From positions 1,488,001 through 1,552,000 of the forward strand of contig OZ242168.1 in assembly GCA_965205275.1 (NCBI GenBank): a DNA stretch of 64,000 nt. The letters are read 5' to 3'. Origin of the DNA: WTFY01 sp965205275. GTDB taxonomy: Bacteria > Pseudomonadota > Gammaproteobacteria > UBA4575. Below the pieces are notes generated by a model. It did not search any database, had not been told where the DNA came from, and was given only the letters and a program-made list of their open reading frames with translations. A program made the translations under genes and the position numbers. How positions within the stretch are numbered: position 1 is the first letter of the stretch; the number at the start of each line of letters is the position of its first letter. This document shows positions 1 to 7,211 of the stretch, piece by piece.

Positions 1-495
1 GCGCAGCAGCACTGCCGCAGACGGACTCAGGTTTTTAAGCATATTCCGTACGGCGCGCAGGCGTGTACTTTTTTCTTCGCTGTAGAGAGTGAGCGTTGCC
101 AGCTTTTCGTTCAGCAACCCTCTTAACTTGTTATTGATGCCGACTTTTCTGTATTTTTTCCTGAGCTCTTTTTTGCTTTTTGTGTCCAGCCGCTTTGCAG
201 TCAACGGATCAAGTATTTCATAGTTCCCTGGGGTTGTTTCCGAAAGCAAAACAATATTTTTATTTTTTTTATGATAATAAATATTGCCCTCCAGGATCTG
301 GCTTAATATCGGTACCGCCTGTGAGCTTCCCGATTCTGCAATATTGAGGATGGCGGTTGTTTTATCCGTAAACTTTTTTGAAGAAAGCAGCCTGAAGCTG
401 CTTTGCAGAGGGTTGTCTGATCCGGTGTATTCTTCTGCATACAGGCTGTTCAGGAATAATGAACCGAGAATTGTCAGGACCAGCAAGCACTTCAT
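1..495 (-). CDS. urtB: Urea ABC transporter permease UrtB, N-terminal part (runs off window)
   Basis: First 165 codons of a gene that continues beyond the window's left edge. The protein opens with a signal-peptide-like segment (MKCLLVLTILGSLFLNSLYA) followed by a helical extracytoplasmic region containing 'EGNIYYHKK', 'DPLTAKRL' and 'INNKLRGLLN'. This long exported N-terminal extension ahead of the membrane part is characteristic of UrtB and absent from the related branched-chain amino acid permease LivH. It lies 115 bases after urtA on the same strand, the usual urtA-urtB order. UrtB with UrtC forms the membrane channel of the urea importer; the other subunits would lie outside this window. 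The ATG at 493-495 gives a good leader, so I take it as the start. Confidence 0.85.
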   Translation of the reverse strand, partial: MKCLLVLTILGSLFLNSLYAEEYTGSDNPLQSSFRLLSSKKFTDKTTAILNIAESGSSQAVPILSQILEGNIYYHKKNKNIVLLSETTPGNYEILDPLTAKRLDTKSKKELRKKYRKVGINNKLRGLLNEKLATLTLYSEEKSTRLRAVRNMLKNLSPSAAVLLR

Positions 496-526
496 GGTGG
501 ATTGGCTTTACAGGGGATGCCAAGAA

Positions 527-558
527 GCTGACCACCCTGCGGATTCAGGGTGGTCAGC
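527..558 (-). promoter_or_regulatory. Perfect 13-bp hairpin between urtA and urtB
   Basis: GCTGACCACCCTG and its exact reverse complement CAGGGTGGTCAGC flank a 6-base loop in the urtA-urtB gap. There is no T-run after it in the transcribed direction, so it is more likely an RNA-stabilising or partly terminating hairpin than a full terminator. Such a structure would let the abundant binding protein UrtA be made in excess over the permease; that role is inference. Confidence 0.7.
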
Positions 559-610
559 CGTACCTACAAGGTTTGTTACTGAAGGCAACGGTTTAATGAT
601 GACCGGACAA

Positions 611-1900
611 TCAGAAACTTTGTCCTGAACATTTTCCGGTCTCGGTATTGAAGTTGCCGCAGTTTACCGGATCGGTCCAGTTTGCAACGATGACTTTGCT
701 TTCCGGCAGCCAGTCTGTCCAGGCATCACCTTTCACTTCGCCATCCGTAGACCAGACAATTTCAAACTGCCCGTCATCCTGAATTTCACCAATCAGCACC
801 GGCTTAGACAAATGATGGTTGGTGTTCATAACGGCCATACCGCCGGTAAGGTTGGGCGCCTCGATCCCGTACAGGGCCGGTCGCACTGCATCCACTTCAG
901 TGGTGCCTGCTTTTTCGACCGCGGCCGCCCACATCTTGAAACCAATGTATGTGGCTTCCATCGGGTCATTGGTCACGCGGGCCTCGTCCTTGATGAAGGC
1001 ATGCCATGACTCAATAAACTTGTCATTCCCCTCTGACTCGGCACTCATGAAGTAATTCCATGCCGCTAGGTGACCAACCAGAGGTCCGGTATCAATTCCG
1101 GACAATTCTTCTTCACCAACAGAGAACGCCACGACGGGGATGTTTTCGGCAGATAATCCCTGGTTTCCAAGCTCCTTGTAAAAAGGCACATTGGCATCCC
1201 CGTTAATCGTGGATACTACGGCTGTTTTCTTTCCTGCTGAACCAAACACCTTGATATCCGAAACGATGGTCTGCCAGTCGGAATGGCCGAATGGCGTGTA
1301 GTTGATCATGATGTCTTCTTCGGCCACCCCTTTTTGCTTGAGGTAAGACTCAAGAATCTTGTTGGTGGTACGCGGATACACATAGTCGGTACCGGCCAAT
1401 ACCCATCGTGTTGCACCCACCTCATTCATCAGGTAGTCCACGGCCGGAATCGCTTGCTGATTAGGGGCCGCACCGGTGTAGAAAACGTTCCTGGAAGACT
1501 CCTCACCCTCGTACTGAACCGGGTAAAAAAGCAGACCGTTCAGTTCTTCAACTACGGGTAGCACCGATTTGCGTGATACCGACGTCCAGCATCCGAAGAT
1601 GACATCGACTTTATGAACTTCAATGAGTTCACGCATTTTTTCCGCAAACAGCGGCCAGTCCGAGGCCGGGTCGACTACAACGGCTTCCAGTTCTTTTCCG
1701 AGCAGACCGCCTGCCTTGTTTTGCTCCTCTACCATCATCAGGACGGTATCCTTAAGCGTGGTCTCGCTGATGGCCATGGTGCCGGAAAGAGAATGCAGGA
1801 CACCAACCTTGATCTTGTCAGCAGAGTAGCCCAGCTGAGGCAACAACAATAAGCCTAGCAGTGCCAGGGAAGGCTTTATTCCCCAATCTTTAAATTTCAT
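611..1900 (-). CDS. urtA: Urea ABC transporter substrate-binding protein
   Basis: Periplasmic binding protein of about 429 residues, normal for UrtA. A signal peptide (LALLGLLLLPQLGYSA) is followed by 'DKIKVGVLHSLSGTMAISE', the family's opening strand and loop, then 'FGCWTSVSRKSVLPVVEE' and 'YPVQYEGEE', typical of the type I fold that binds urea or short amides. Two ATGs lie 6 bases apart; the AGGAG is only 3 bases before the first (1906) and 9 before the second (1900), so the second is the likelier start. It captures urea outside the membrane for UrtBC. A weak sigma-54-like site lies upstream, fitting nitrogen control. urtB follows. Confidence 0.93.
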   Translation of the reverse strand: MKFKDWGIKPSLALLGLLLLPQLGYSADKIKVGVLHSLSGTMAISETTLKDTVLMMVEEQNKAGGLLGKELEAVVVDPASDWPLFAEKMRELIEVHKVDVIFGCWTSVSRKSVLPVVEELNGLLFYPVQYEGEESSRNVFYTGAAPNQQAIPAVDYLMNEVGATRWVLAGTDYVYPRTTNKILESYLKQKGVAEEDIMINYTPFGHSDWQTIVSDIKVFGSAGKKTAVVSTINGDANVPFYKELGNQGLSAENIPVVAFSVGEEELSGIDTGPLVGHLAAWNYFMSAESEGNDKFIESWHAFIKDEARVTNDPMEATYIGFKMWAAAVEKAGTTEVDAVRPALYGIEAPNLTGGMAVMNTNHHLSKPVLIGEIQDDGQFEIVWSTDGEVKGDAWTDWLPESKVIVANWTDPVNCGNFNTETGKCSGQSF

Positions 1901-2023
1901 TTCCATTAACTCCTGAAATTTTCATTTGTATAAAAAATATCCGATCACACTGAACACATTCTTGAAATGGGGAAGCCATGGGAAACCGCCTCATCCAAAA
2001 AGCGCAAGCGCACTAGCTACAAC

Positions 2024-2038
2024 GCACTAAGCATGCCA
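2024..2038 (-). promoter_or_regulatory. Possible sigma-54 promoter for urtA
   Basis: TGGCAT-N5-GTGC on the minus strand, with GG and GC exactly 10 bases apart as sigma-54 promoters require. It matches the TGGCAC-N5-TTGC consensus at 8 of 10 positions and lies about 125 bases before the urtA start. Urea transporter genes are commonly under NtrC and RpoN, which supports the idea, but one site found by eye is weak evidence. Confidence 0.3.
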
Positions 2039-2344
2039 TTGAGAAATTTCAGTTTATTCCTCTTTTATAATCAATAAGATAGCGGAGCCTTGTGTTGCCT
2101 GCGCAGACAAATGAACATCTATGGTCCTCCGTGCGCACTACGGCCATGCGTGAACGCACCGTTAAAGAGCATACATGTAATCCAATAAAACCTGTGGGAT
2201 ACCGGGGGTGAGGTCTGGCTGGGTACCAAAACCAGAGCACTGCTGTGAGTAATGACTCGGAGGTCGAAAGTAACCGTCTAGCAAGACTGTCAAAATGTTG
2301 CCGATGTCTCCGGTACGTACCCGGAATCTGAGATCTTGCGCCCT
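2039..2344. other. Gap with no recognisable gene
   Basis: About 300 bases between the urtA promoter region and the methyltransferase gene. A minus-strand frame stays open from 2384 to 2049 but its predicted product (rich in Arg, Leu, Ser and Cys, no family motif) overlaps the end of the next gene and looks non-coding. I see no tRNA, clear inverted repeat or promoter of note. Confidence 0.5.
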
Positions 2345-3304
2345 TCAGTCCGGGCGGCGGGCAAAGACACTGTAATAGTTGCATGAAGCAAAAAAACGGC
2401 CGCTCTCCATGGCCTCGCGCTGCGTGTCGAGCCAGGCATCGACATCGGCTGCTGGCACCAGGCCCGCTTGTGCGATCAACGGTGCGTAGGTTTCGGCCAT
2501 GCTGCGGAAATAGCTCCCCTGTCCGATTTCCGAAACCACATCGGCGTCGGCCTCAATGAGGTCGAGACCGGCGGATGCCAGCAGCCGGGGCAGGTGCCGC
2601 ATGACTACGGGATTATTGAAGGCCGCCCGTGCCAACGCCCAGTCCATGCCCCGACCCGCTTCGGCGTCGACGAACGCGTAGGTGAGCGAGGCGTAGTCGC
2701 CATCGAACACCACCAGCGCGCCCCCCGGCTTCAGCACCCGACGCGCCTCCTCCAGCACGGCAGCCGGATCGCTGACGTGACTGATCAGCGTATGCGCGAT
2801 CACCGCGTCAAAGCGTGCGGACTCGGACTGAAGTGCGTGCGCGTCACCAACTTCGAACGTGAGCCTGTCCGCGAGCTTCTCCTGTACCGCCAGCCGCTGC
2901 GCGGTCTCGACGAACGCTGGGCTCTGGTCAACGCCTGTGACATGAACGCCCGCACCTTTCTTGCGTGCGAGCGAGCGTGCCACGACGCCAGTTCCGGAGC
3001 CAATTTCAAGCACGCGCGCGTTCGCGGGCAGTTCAAGCCTGGAAGAATAGTTTTCAAACAGGCGGGTGAACACCCGATCCTTGCCGCGGCTCTCGAGCCG
3101 GTCAACCAGGCGGTCGATCATGGCCGGCTGGAGCTCGTTGACAAATCGATGCGGATCACGCGCCGAAGGGACGTCATCCTCGGTACGCCGTGCCCAGTCC
3201 TGGGCATCGCGCTTGGTGCGAAAGGTCTTGCTGGCCGTCGGCCGGCCATGTTTTCGAATGATCGCTTTCCAGGTGTTCGAGGGGGTCTTCGTGATTGTCG
3301 CCAT
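2345..3304 (-). CDS. Fusion of an integrase arm-binding domain with a SAM-dependent methyltransferase
   Basis: About 319 residues from the ATG at 3302-3304. Residues 1-45 (MATITKTPSNTWKAIIRKHG, then SKTFRTKRDAQDWARRTEDD) look like the N-terminal three-stranded arm-binding domain of tyrosine recombinases. The rest is a class I methyltransferase: 'DPHRFVNELQPAMIDRL' is the usual start of the family, 'VLEIGSGTG' (98-106) is the SAM-binding motif I, and 'LKPGGALVVFDGDYAS' is the post-core strand. There is no recombinase catalytic domain, so an integrase gene was probably cut after its first domain and joined in frame. The methyltransferase substrate is unknown. The gene looks richer in GC than its neighbours, and TGTACC repeats lie just upstream, both fitting a transferred element. 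Confidence 0.72.
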   Translation of the reverse strand: MATITKTPSNTWKAIIRKHGRPTASKTFRTKRDAQDWARRTEDDVPSARDPHRFVNELQPAMIDRLVDRLESRGKDRVFTRLFENYSSRLELPANARVLEIGSGTGVVARSLARKKGAGVHVTGVDQSPAFVETAQRLAVQEKLADRLTFEVGDAHALQSESARFDAVIAHTLISHVSDPAAVLEEARRVLKPGGALVVFDGDYASLTYAFVDAEAGRGMDWALARAAFNNPVVMRHLPRLLASAGLDLIEADADVVSEIGQGSYFRSMAETYAPLIAQAGLVPAADVDAWLDTQREAMESGRFFASCNYYSVFARRPD

Positions 3305-3315
3305 GCATCGCTTCC

Positions 3316-3341
3316 GGTACAGGTGTACCGAAAGTGTACCG
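3316..3341. repeat. TGTACC operator-like repeats before the integrase-methyltransferase fusion
   Basis: GGTACA-GG-TGTACC (3316-3329) is an inverted repeat, and TGTACC recurs at 3335-3340; seen another way, GTGTACCG is repeated directly at 3323-3330 and 3334-3341, one helical turn apart. It lies immediately upstream of the fusion gene's start. The position suits an integrase arm site or a repressor operator inherited with the integrase fragment; function is inferred. Confidence 0.5.
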
Positions 3342-3459
3342 CACGACACCGGGGTTCAAAACAGGAGATATCGATCGTATGGATCAATATGGTGGCAGGG
3401 GCGGAACTTTTTCCGCTATTCAGTCCCGAAGGCGAAACCCTGTGGGTGCCAGATTGGAG

Positions 3460-3675
3460 TTACGAGAACCTGATGTCAGCAACGAGCGCATTGAGCGACG
3501 TTGCCCTGTATTGCCGCAGATCTTTATCGGGATCCGAGAAGTAGGTGGTGATGTCACCTGATTCCTATTGAACCGTCTTACCGGCCTCGGGAATCAGGGC
3601 AATGTTCTCGAAAGTTTGCCCGATCAGGGCTGACAGGAGCAGACATGCCGCAAAAGTGAATTTGTGCCTGCGCAT
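3460..3675 (-). pseudogene. Broken secreted protein with a cadherin-like domain
   Basis: An ATG at 3673-3675, after a GGAGA ribosome site, opens a frame that starts with a signal peptide (RRHKFTFAACLLLSALIG) and runs to a TAG at 3565-3567. The same frame then continues for 34 codons to a TAA at 3460-3462 and reads 'DITTYFSDPDKDLRQYRATS', the pattern of bacterial cadherin-like surface repeats (YFSDPDGD-x-LxYxATS). The amber codon therefore interrupts a once longer adhesin-like gene, and what follows is also truncated. It lies 72 bases after the inverse-autotransporter gene on the same strand, which suggests a small surface-protein group. It could instead be a real 36-residue secreted peptide, but the conserved motif after the stop argues for decay. 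Confidence 0.6.
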
Positions 3676-3747
3676 CAATCCGTCTCCTCATGTTCCGTAC
3701 GGCTTTGTCTCGTCCCCCGTAGTGTCATCTCAACAGATCAGCGATGA

Positions 3748-5079
3748 TCAGGAAACCAAGGATACCGTGGCACTCAGGCTTCTGTTTTCCTCCATCTCGT
3801 CGTTGCGCAGCAGCTGAATGGATACCGTGGCGCTCGTACTTCCTTTCGTGATTGTGGTCTCGACCGGTTGGTCGATGTAATCCACGCCAGCCACGGCCGG
3901 GTTATCGCCGCTTCCCGGAACGAGACGCACCTCAACGCGAATGTCTTTCTGTGCTGCCTCGGGAAGTACAACTTCCAGCTGGACCGTATTGCCGCTGTTA
4001 ACGGCACTCTGAAGGAACCGAACTTCCGCTCTATTGACGAGACTGGCCACAGTTGTGTGGGTGGCAACCCTAATCTGCCCAACGCCGTCGATCGGACGCC
4101 ACAATTCCGAATCGTTCGGCGCGGAACCACCTGCCGTCACGCCCAGGCCTTCCCACCGCGGAGTCTTGGATGGACCTCCGATTGGCATTGTAAACCGGAC
4201 GAGGACCGACGCCGTCCCCTCAGCATTACTTGGCCGGTCATAGCCAGCGGTGATGTTGAGCCATGGATGCGGTCGCCATCCGACATCCAGTCGCGCGCCC
4301 TCGATCCAGCTCCCGGACCCATCCTCCGACTGCCAGCGATAGCCCGTCGTGTTCACGCGAACAGTCGACGTGATATCGACTCTCGTCGCCAACTCCATAC
4401 CCTCGAGCGCCCGCTCTTCGTATCCGAGGCGGGTTAGTCGCCCGCCCGTAGTCGGGCTGAAGTACCGGAACGAGCTGCTCCCCCACTTGCCGGAATAGTC
4501 GAACCCGGGCACCAGAACCGCATGCTGGTGTTCAGCGTTGACCAAGTGCAGCATGGAGATCCCAAGGACATCGGCGTCCAATCCCTCTGAGACCCGGAAT
4601 CGGTATACCAAGCCCTGACGCACATCGTTGTGGAGCGAGCCATGCGCATCCCACCAACGGGTGATGCCCTGCTGAAGAAAGAGTGCAGAGCTCGATGCCC
4701 TTTCCCCGGACACTGGCTCACCGCCGACAAGCGGTATCACCAAATCAAGATCGCCTTGCAGACCGGTTCTGCCTGAGGATCTCGAATACGCCAGATTCCC
4801 CACAATCTGAAAATGCTGGCCAAAGGCCCTCTTCCCGCGCTCATCTGCCAGATCTATCCCCTGATCGAGCACAAAATTCAGACCACGTTCAAACAGGCAG
4901 TGCGCACCCTCCGAGACGGTTTCGTTGAGCACCGCACCACACCCCCTCACCTGAGTCAGGGCCGCGGTCCATATCCGATTCTCCGACTCTGCTTGTGCGG
5001 TTGAGATGATGGTCAGAGGTGCCGCCATGAACACGGTGGCAATGAGGAACAAACCATTCCTCGTGAGGTAATGCATCAT
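3748..5079 (-). CDS. Inverse autotransporter barrel protein with a C-terminal Calx-beta-like domain
   Basis: About 443 residues. After a signal peptide ending 'IISTAQA' comes a beta-barrel region with 'FVLDQGIDLADERGKR', 'LQGDLDLVIPL', 'GITRWWDAHGSLHNDVRQGL' and 'TTGYRWQSEDGSG', matching the outer-membrane barrel of intimin and invasin-type proteins. Roughly the last 100 residues look like one Calx-beta domain ('AGVDYIDQPVETTITKGST', 'NDEMEENRSLSATVSL'). Classical family members carry several Ig-like passengers; this one has a single short one, so it may be a minimal form. The ATG at 5077-5079 has GGGGGA nine bases upstream. Its A overlaps the TGA of a decayed frame upstream (ATGA), probably by chance. 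Expected location is the outer membrane, with a role in adhesion. Confidence 0.7.
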   Translation of the reverse strand: MMHYLTRNGLFLIATVFMAAPLTIISTAQAESENRIWTAALTQVRGCGAVLNETVSEGAHCLFERGLNFVLDQGIDLADERGKRAFGQHFQIVGNLAYSRSSGRTGLQGDLDLVIPLVGGEPVSGERASSSALFLQQGITRWWDAHGSLHNDVRQGLVYRFRVSEGLDADVLGISMLHLVNAEHQHAVLVPGFDYSGKWGSSSFRYFSPTTGGRLTRLGYEERALEGMELATRVDITSTVRVNTTGYRWQSEDGSGSWIEGARLDVGWRPHPWLNITAGYDRPSNAEGTASVLVRFTMPIGGPSKTPRWEGLGVTAGGSAPNDSELWRPIDGVGQIRVATHTTVASLVNRAEVRFLQSAVNSGNTVQLEVVLPEAAQKDIRVEVRLVPGSGDNPAVAGVDYIDQPVETTITKGSTSATVSIQLLRNDEMEENRSLSATVSLVS

Positions 5080-5139
5080 GACACGAATCCCCCGACTTCG
5101 ACCCACGTCTTGAACGCTACCCTACTTAAATAAAGGCGT

Positions 5140-5640
5140 TTATATACTTGGCACCACCGCCTTAGACACCCATACTCTTTTCCTATGGGTAGCCTGCATC
5201 TCTGCGGGCTCCCGGAAATACCAGAAGAAATGCCGTGGCTCATTACGTTATGTGTCTCATTAAATTGGTCGTACATTGCCTCGTGCAACGGAAGGAGCCG
5301 CTCTTGCGTTCTATTGAAGTGTTGGCGTTCCTGCATCGCAGCGGAACCACTATCCACCAGTAGATTGCGAACTTGGGGTAGTGGTCGCGGGACCGGGCCT
5401 TGTTCAAGTTTCTGATATTCAACCCCAGTAATGGGCTCGCCATGGCGAGCACAGGATAGAAAGTCGACCCACCACAAAATCTTGTTGAGTTTTGTCACGC
5501 CATAGGTGAGGTTTTCCCTGCACCGGCTGACGATATGCAAAATTGCTCCGCAAGGCGTGCCTTTGCAGCTATCGCATCGAAGTGGAACGTACTTGGATTT
5601 CGCTTTGATATCGAATTCCCTTTCGTTATGACATCCTCCT
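5140..5640 (-). pseudogene. Frameshifted SocA/Panacea-domain antitoxin-like gene
   Basis: The core frame reads 'HIVSRCREN', 'VTKLNKILWWVDFLSCARHG', 'EPITGVEYQKLEQGPVPRPL', which is the signature of the Panacea (DUF4065, SocA-like) domain found in toxin-antitoxin loci. No ATG opens this frame where the domain should begin; the AGGAGG at 5635-5640 leads to ATG-TCA-TAA. Towards the end, near 5236, the sense continues in another frame ('REPAEMQATHRKRVWVS', matching the family's last strand) up to a TAA at 5140-5142. At least one clear frameshift plus a lost start make it a pseudogene. No toxin partner is recognisable nearby. Confidence 0.6.
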
Positions 5641-5668
5641 GCAAAAGGAAGTGTCTCCCTTCAGTTAG

Positions 5669-6215
5669 TCACTTGTAGGTTAGGCGTTTCCCTGCAACGC
5701 CCGCGGTCTACATCATCATCCGCTCTTTCATCATCAACACTGAGCACTGACCGATTGTCTGTAACGGAAATTGAACTCGCTCAGGCATCGCTTCAGATGT
5801 TTGCTTAGACAATGCTGGTAAACGCGCTTCATCCATCACCAAGGCGTCTCCGCATGGAGCTGCTTCATAAGGATAGGATTCAAGGTTTCCGCATTGGCTT
5901 CTGGAACATGTGTAAACCGAACGTTCCCGCCACGTTTTACTAAGCTTAGCACGGCTTCCTTGTGGGCGTAACCCCTGGCGTTCCGCGGCTCTTCGTACTT
6001 CTTCCCGATGAACGTGGAGGGATCTGCCCCGCACGCATGGCTGGATTCGAATACCGTGCCGACCTTGACTGTGAATTCCTTCTTGCACTCCTTGCAACGT
6101 CACAGATCGATTCGATTCCGTTTGCCTTTGAACTCGTAGGCACTGCCGATGACTCCACACTTCGGGCATACCGAACCCTGTGACCACAGGATGCTTGAGG
6201 GTAAACCGTACCTGA
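5669..6215 (-). pseudogene. Ruined IS1595-family transposase
   Basis: Reading from 6212 leftwards, 'YGLPSSILWSQGSVCPKCGV' starts a zinc ribbon; its second half, 'RCKECKKEFTVKVGTVFESS', follows a TGA where the family has a Trp codon. The next recognisable parts are 'STFIGKKYEEPRNARGYAHK', 'EAVLSLVKRGGNVRFTHVPE', 'SKHLKRCLSEFNFRYRQSVS' and, in a shifted frame, the C-terminal 'GKRLTYK' before a TGA at 5669-5671. This order is that of IS1595 transposases, but most of the DDE catalytic core is missing. I therefore see one nonsense change, at least two internal deletions and at least two frameshifts. Terminal repeats were not found. Confidence 0.68.
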
Positions 6216-6217
6216 TT

Positions 6218-6667
6218 TCACTGGCAAGTGAATGTAACAGGTTCCTCAGCCGTGTAGTGATTGGTTCCTGTAACAATGAACGTGAGTGTTACGTTGCCGG
6301 TGTAGCCATTATCGCACGTGAACGTGATGTAGATTGATTCCGCATAACTCTGATAGCAGCACATTACCCCTGCATTAATAGGGTCGATTTCGTAATCGAA
6401 AATATTCCACTGGGCGCCCGCCGGTTCCAGTGTTATGCGCATGTCGGTCTCCCGGGCTTGCTGGTTCTGCAGCATGACCCGTATGCCCGTTAGCCCGTTC
6501 TCCTGCACCGTCCTGGTGCTGCGGGCGGAAGGCGTGATCACTACCTCGGGTGCGGCCGCGCCGCCGCTGCCACCACCTCCGCCACCGCAAGACGATAACC
6601 CAACCGATCCGACCACGACCGCGAGAATCAAACATGCCATCAGTGCAAAACTGCTTCGTCTCATCAT
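6218..6667 (-). CDS. Hypothetical lipoprotein
   Basis: About 149 residues. The N-terminus has two Arg, a hydrophobic stretch and a lipobox LSSC, with Cys27 as the lipid-bearing residue, followed by a Gly-rich linker. The remaining sequence is beta-rich ('VVITPSARSTRTVQENGLTG', 'NVTLTFIVTGTNHYTAEEP') with a few extra Cys, suggestive of a small Ig-like fold. I do not recognise a family. ATG 6665-6667 is chosen because AGGGA precedes it by five bases. It ends three bases before the transposase ruin, so its C-terminus may have been trimmed by that insertion. Confidence 0.55.
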   Translation of the reverse strand: MMRRSSFALMACLILAVVVGSVGLSSCGGGGGGSGGAAAPEVVITPSARSTRTVQENGLTGIRVMLQNQQARETDMRITLEPAGAQWNIFDYEIDPINAGVMCCYQSYAESIYITFTCDNGYTGNVTLTFIVTGTNHYTAEEPVTFTCQ

Positions 6668-6773
6668 TTCATTCCCTTCGTTCGAGTGTGCCATTGAATT
6701 TTTAGGTATTCTTGGAAATGTAAAAGAAGTGTGCTTCCTGAGACATAGCTTACAGCAAATACCGGAGACAGTT

Positions 6774-6849
6774 TGGTGGCCAGGGGCGGAATCGAACCAC
6801 CGACACGAGGATTTTCAGTCCACTGCTCTACCGACTGAGCTACCTGGCC
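6774..6849 (-). tRNA. tRNA-Phe (anticodon GAA)
   Basis: A complete 76-base cloverleaf with encoded CCA. The acceptor pairs GGCCAGG with CCTGGCC, the D arm is GCTC/GAGC, the T arm GGTGG/CCGCC around TTCGATT, and the anticodon loop CTGAAAA gives GAA. The anticodon stem GTGGA/TCCTC holds a U28-U42 mismatch. The gene stands alone between the lipoprotein gene and yggX. Confidence 0.95.
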
Positions 6850-6935
6850 TAATCTGAAAGTTTTATTTCAAGGTGTGCTATTTTTAACGGGGCTGCCTAC
6901 ATCAAAGAGGCCAACATGTATCCTGGATGTATTGG

Positions 6936-7211
6936 CTATTCGCTGCCCGGATCAACAAATTCCTGGGGTTTATCAGACCCTTCTCCAAAAAAGAATTTTT
7001 CCATTTCCTCTTCCAGAAATTTGCGTGCCTTGGGATCAACAGGGGTCAGCCTGTACTCATTCATCAGCATGGTTTGATGATTCACCCATTGCTGCCACCC
7101 TTCCTTGGAAACATTTTCGTAAATTTTTTGCCCGAGTTCACCGGGATAAGGCATATATTCTAGACCTTCGGCTTCTTTATTAAGCTTCACACACTGAACC
7201 ATGCGCGTCAT
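6936..7211 (-). CDS. yggX: Fe(II)-trafficking protein YggX
   Basis: Ninety-one residues, the family's usual size. The hallmarks are 'VQCVKLNKEAEGL', 'YPGELGQKIYENVSKEGWQQ' and 'TMLMNEYRLTPVDPKARKFL'. YggX is a small cytoplasmic protein linked to protection of iron-sulfur clusters and to iron handling under oxidative stress. It overlaps the end of mutY by 32 bases; the mutY-yggX pair is a standard gammaproteobacterial operon, and MutY itself carries a 4Fe-4S cluster. The Cys near the N-terminus (CVK) is the conserved one. Confidence 0.95.
   Translation of the reverse strand: MTRMVQCVKLNKEAEGLEYMPYPGELGQKIYENVSKEGWQQWVNHQTMLMNEYRLTPVDPKARKFLEEEMEKFFFGEGSDKPQEFVDPGSE

Noticed and set aside
2049..2384. 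Minus-strand frame of 111 codons before the methyltransferase
   Set aside because: It overlaps the end of the methyltransferase gene, has no family motif and an atypical composition; I treat the area as non-coding.
3340..3365. tRNA 3' end (attachment site) next to the integrase fragment
   Set aside because: GGGGTTCAAAAC looks like a T-loop, but no acceptor stem or second copy of the sequence was found.
2468..3544. Long plus-strand frame opposite the methyltransferase gene
   Set aside because: It is the antisense shadow of a GC-rich gene. The minus-strand frame has a clear SAM motif; this one has nothing recognisable.
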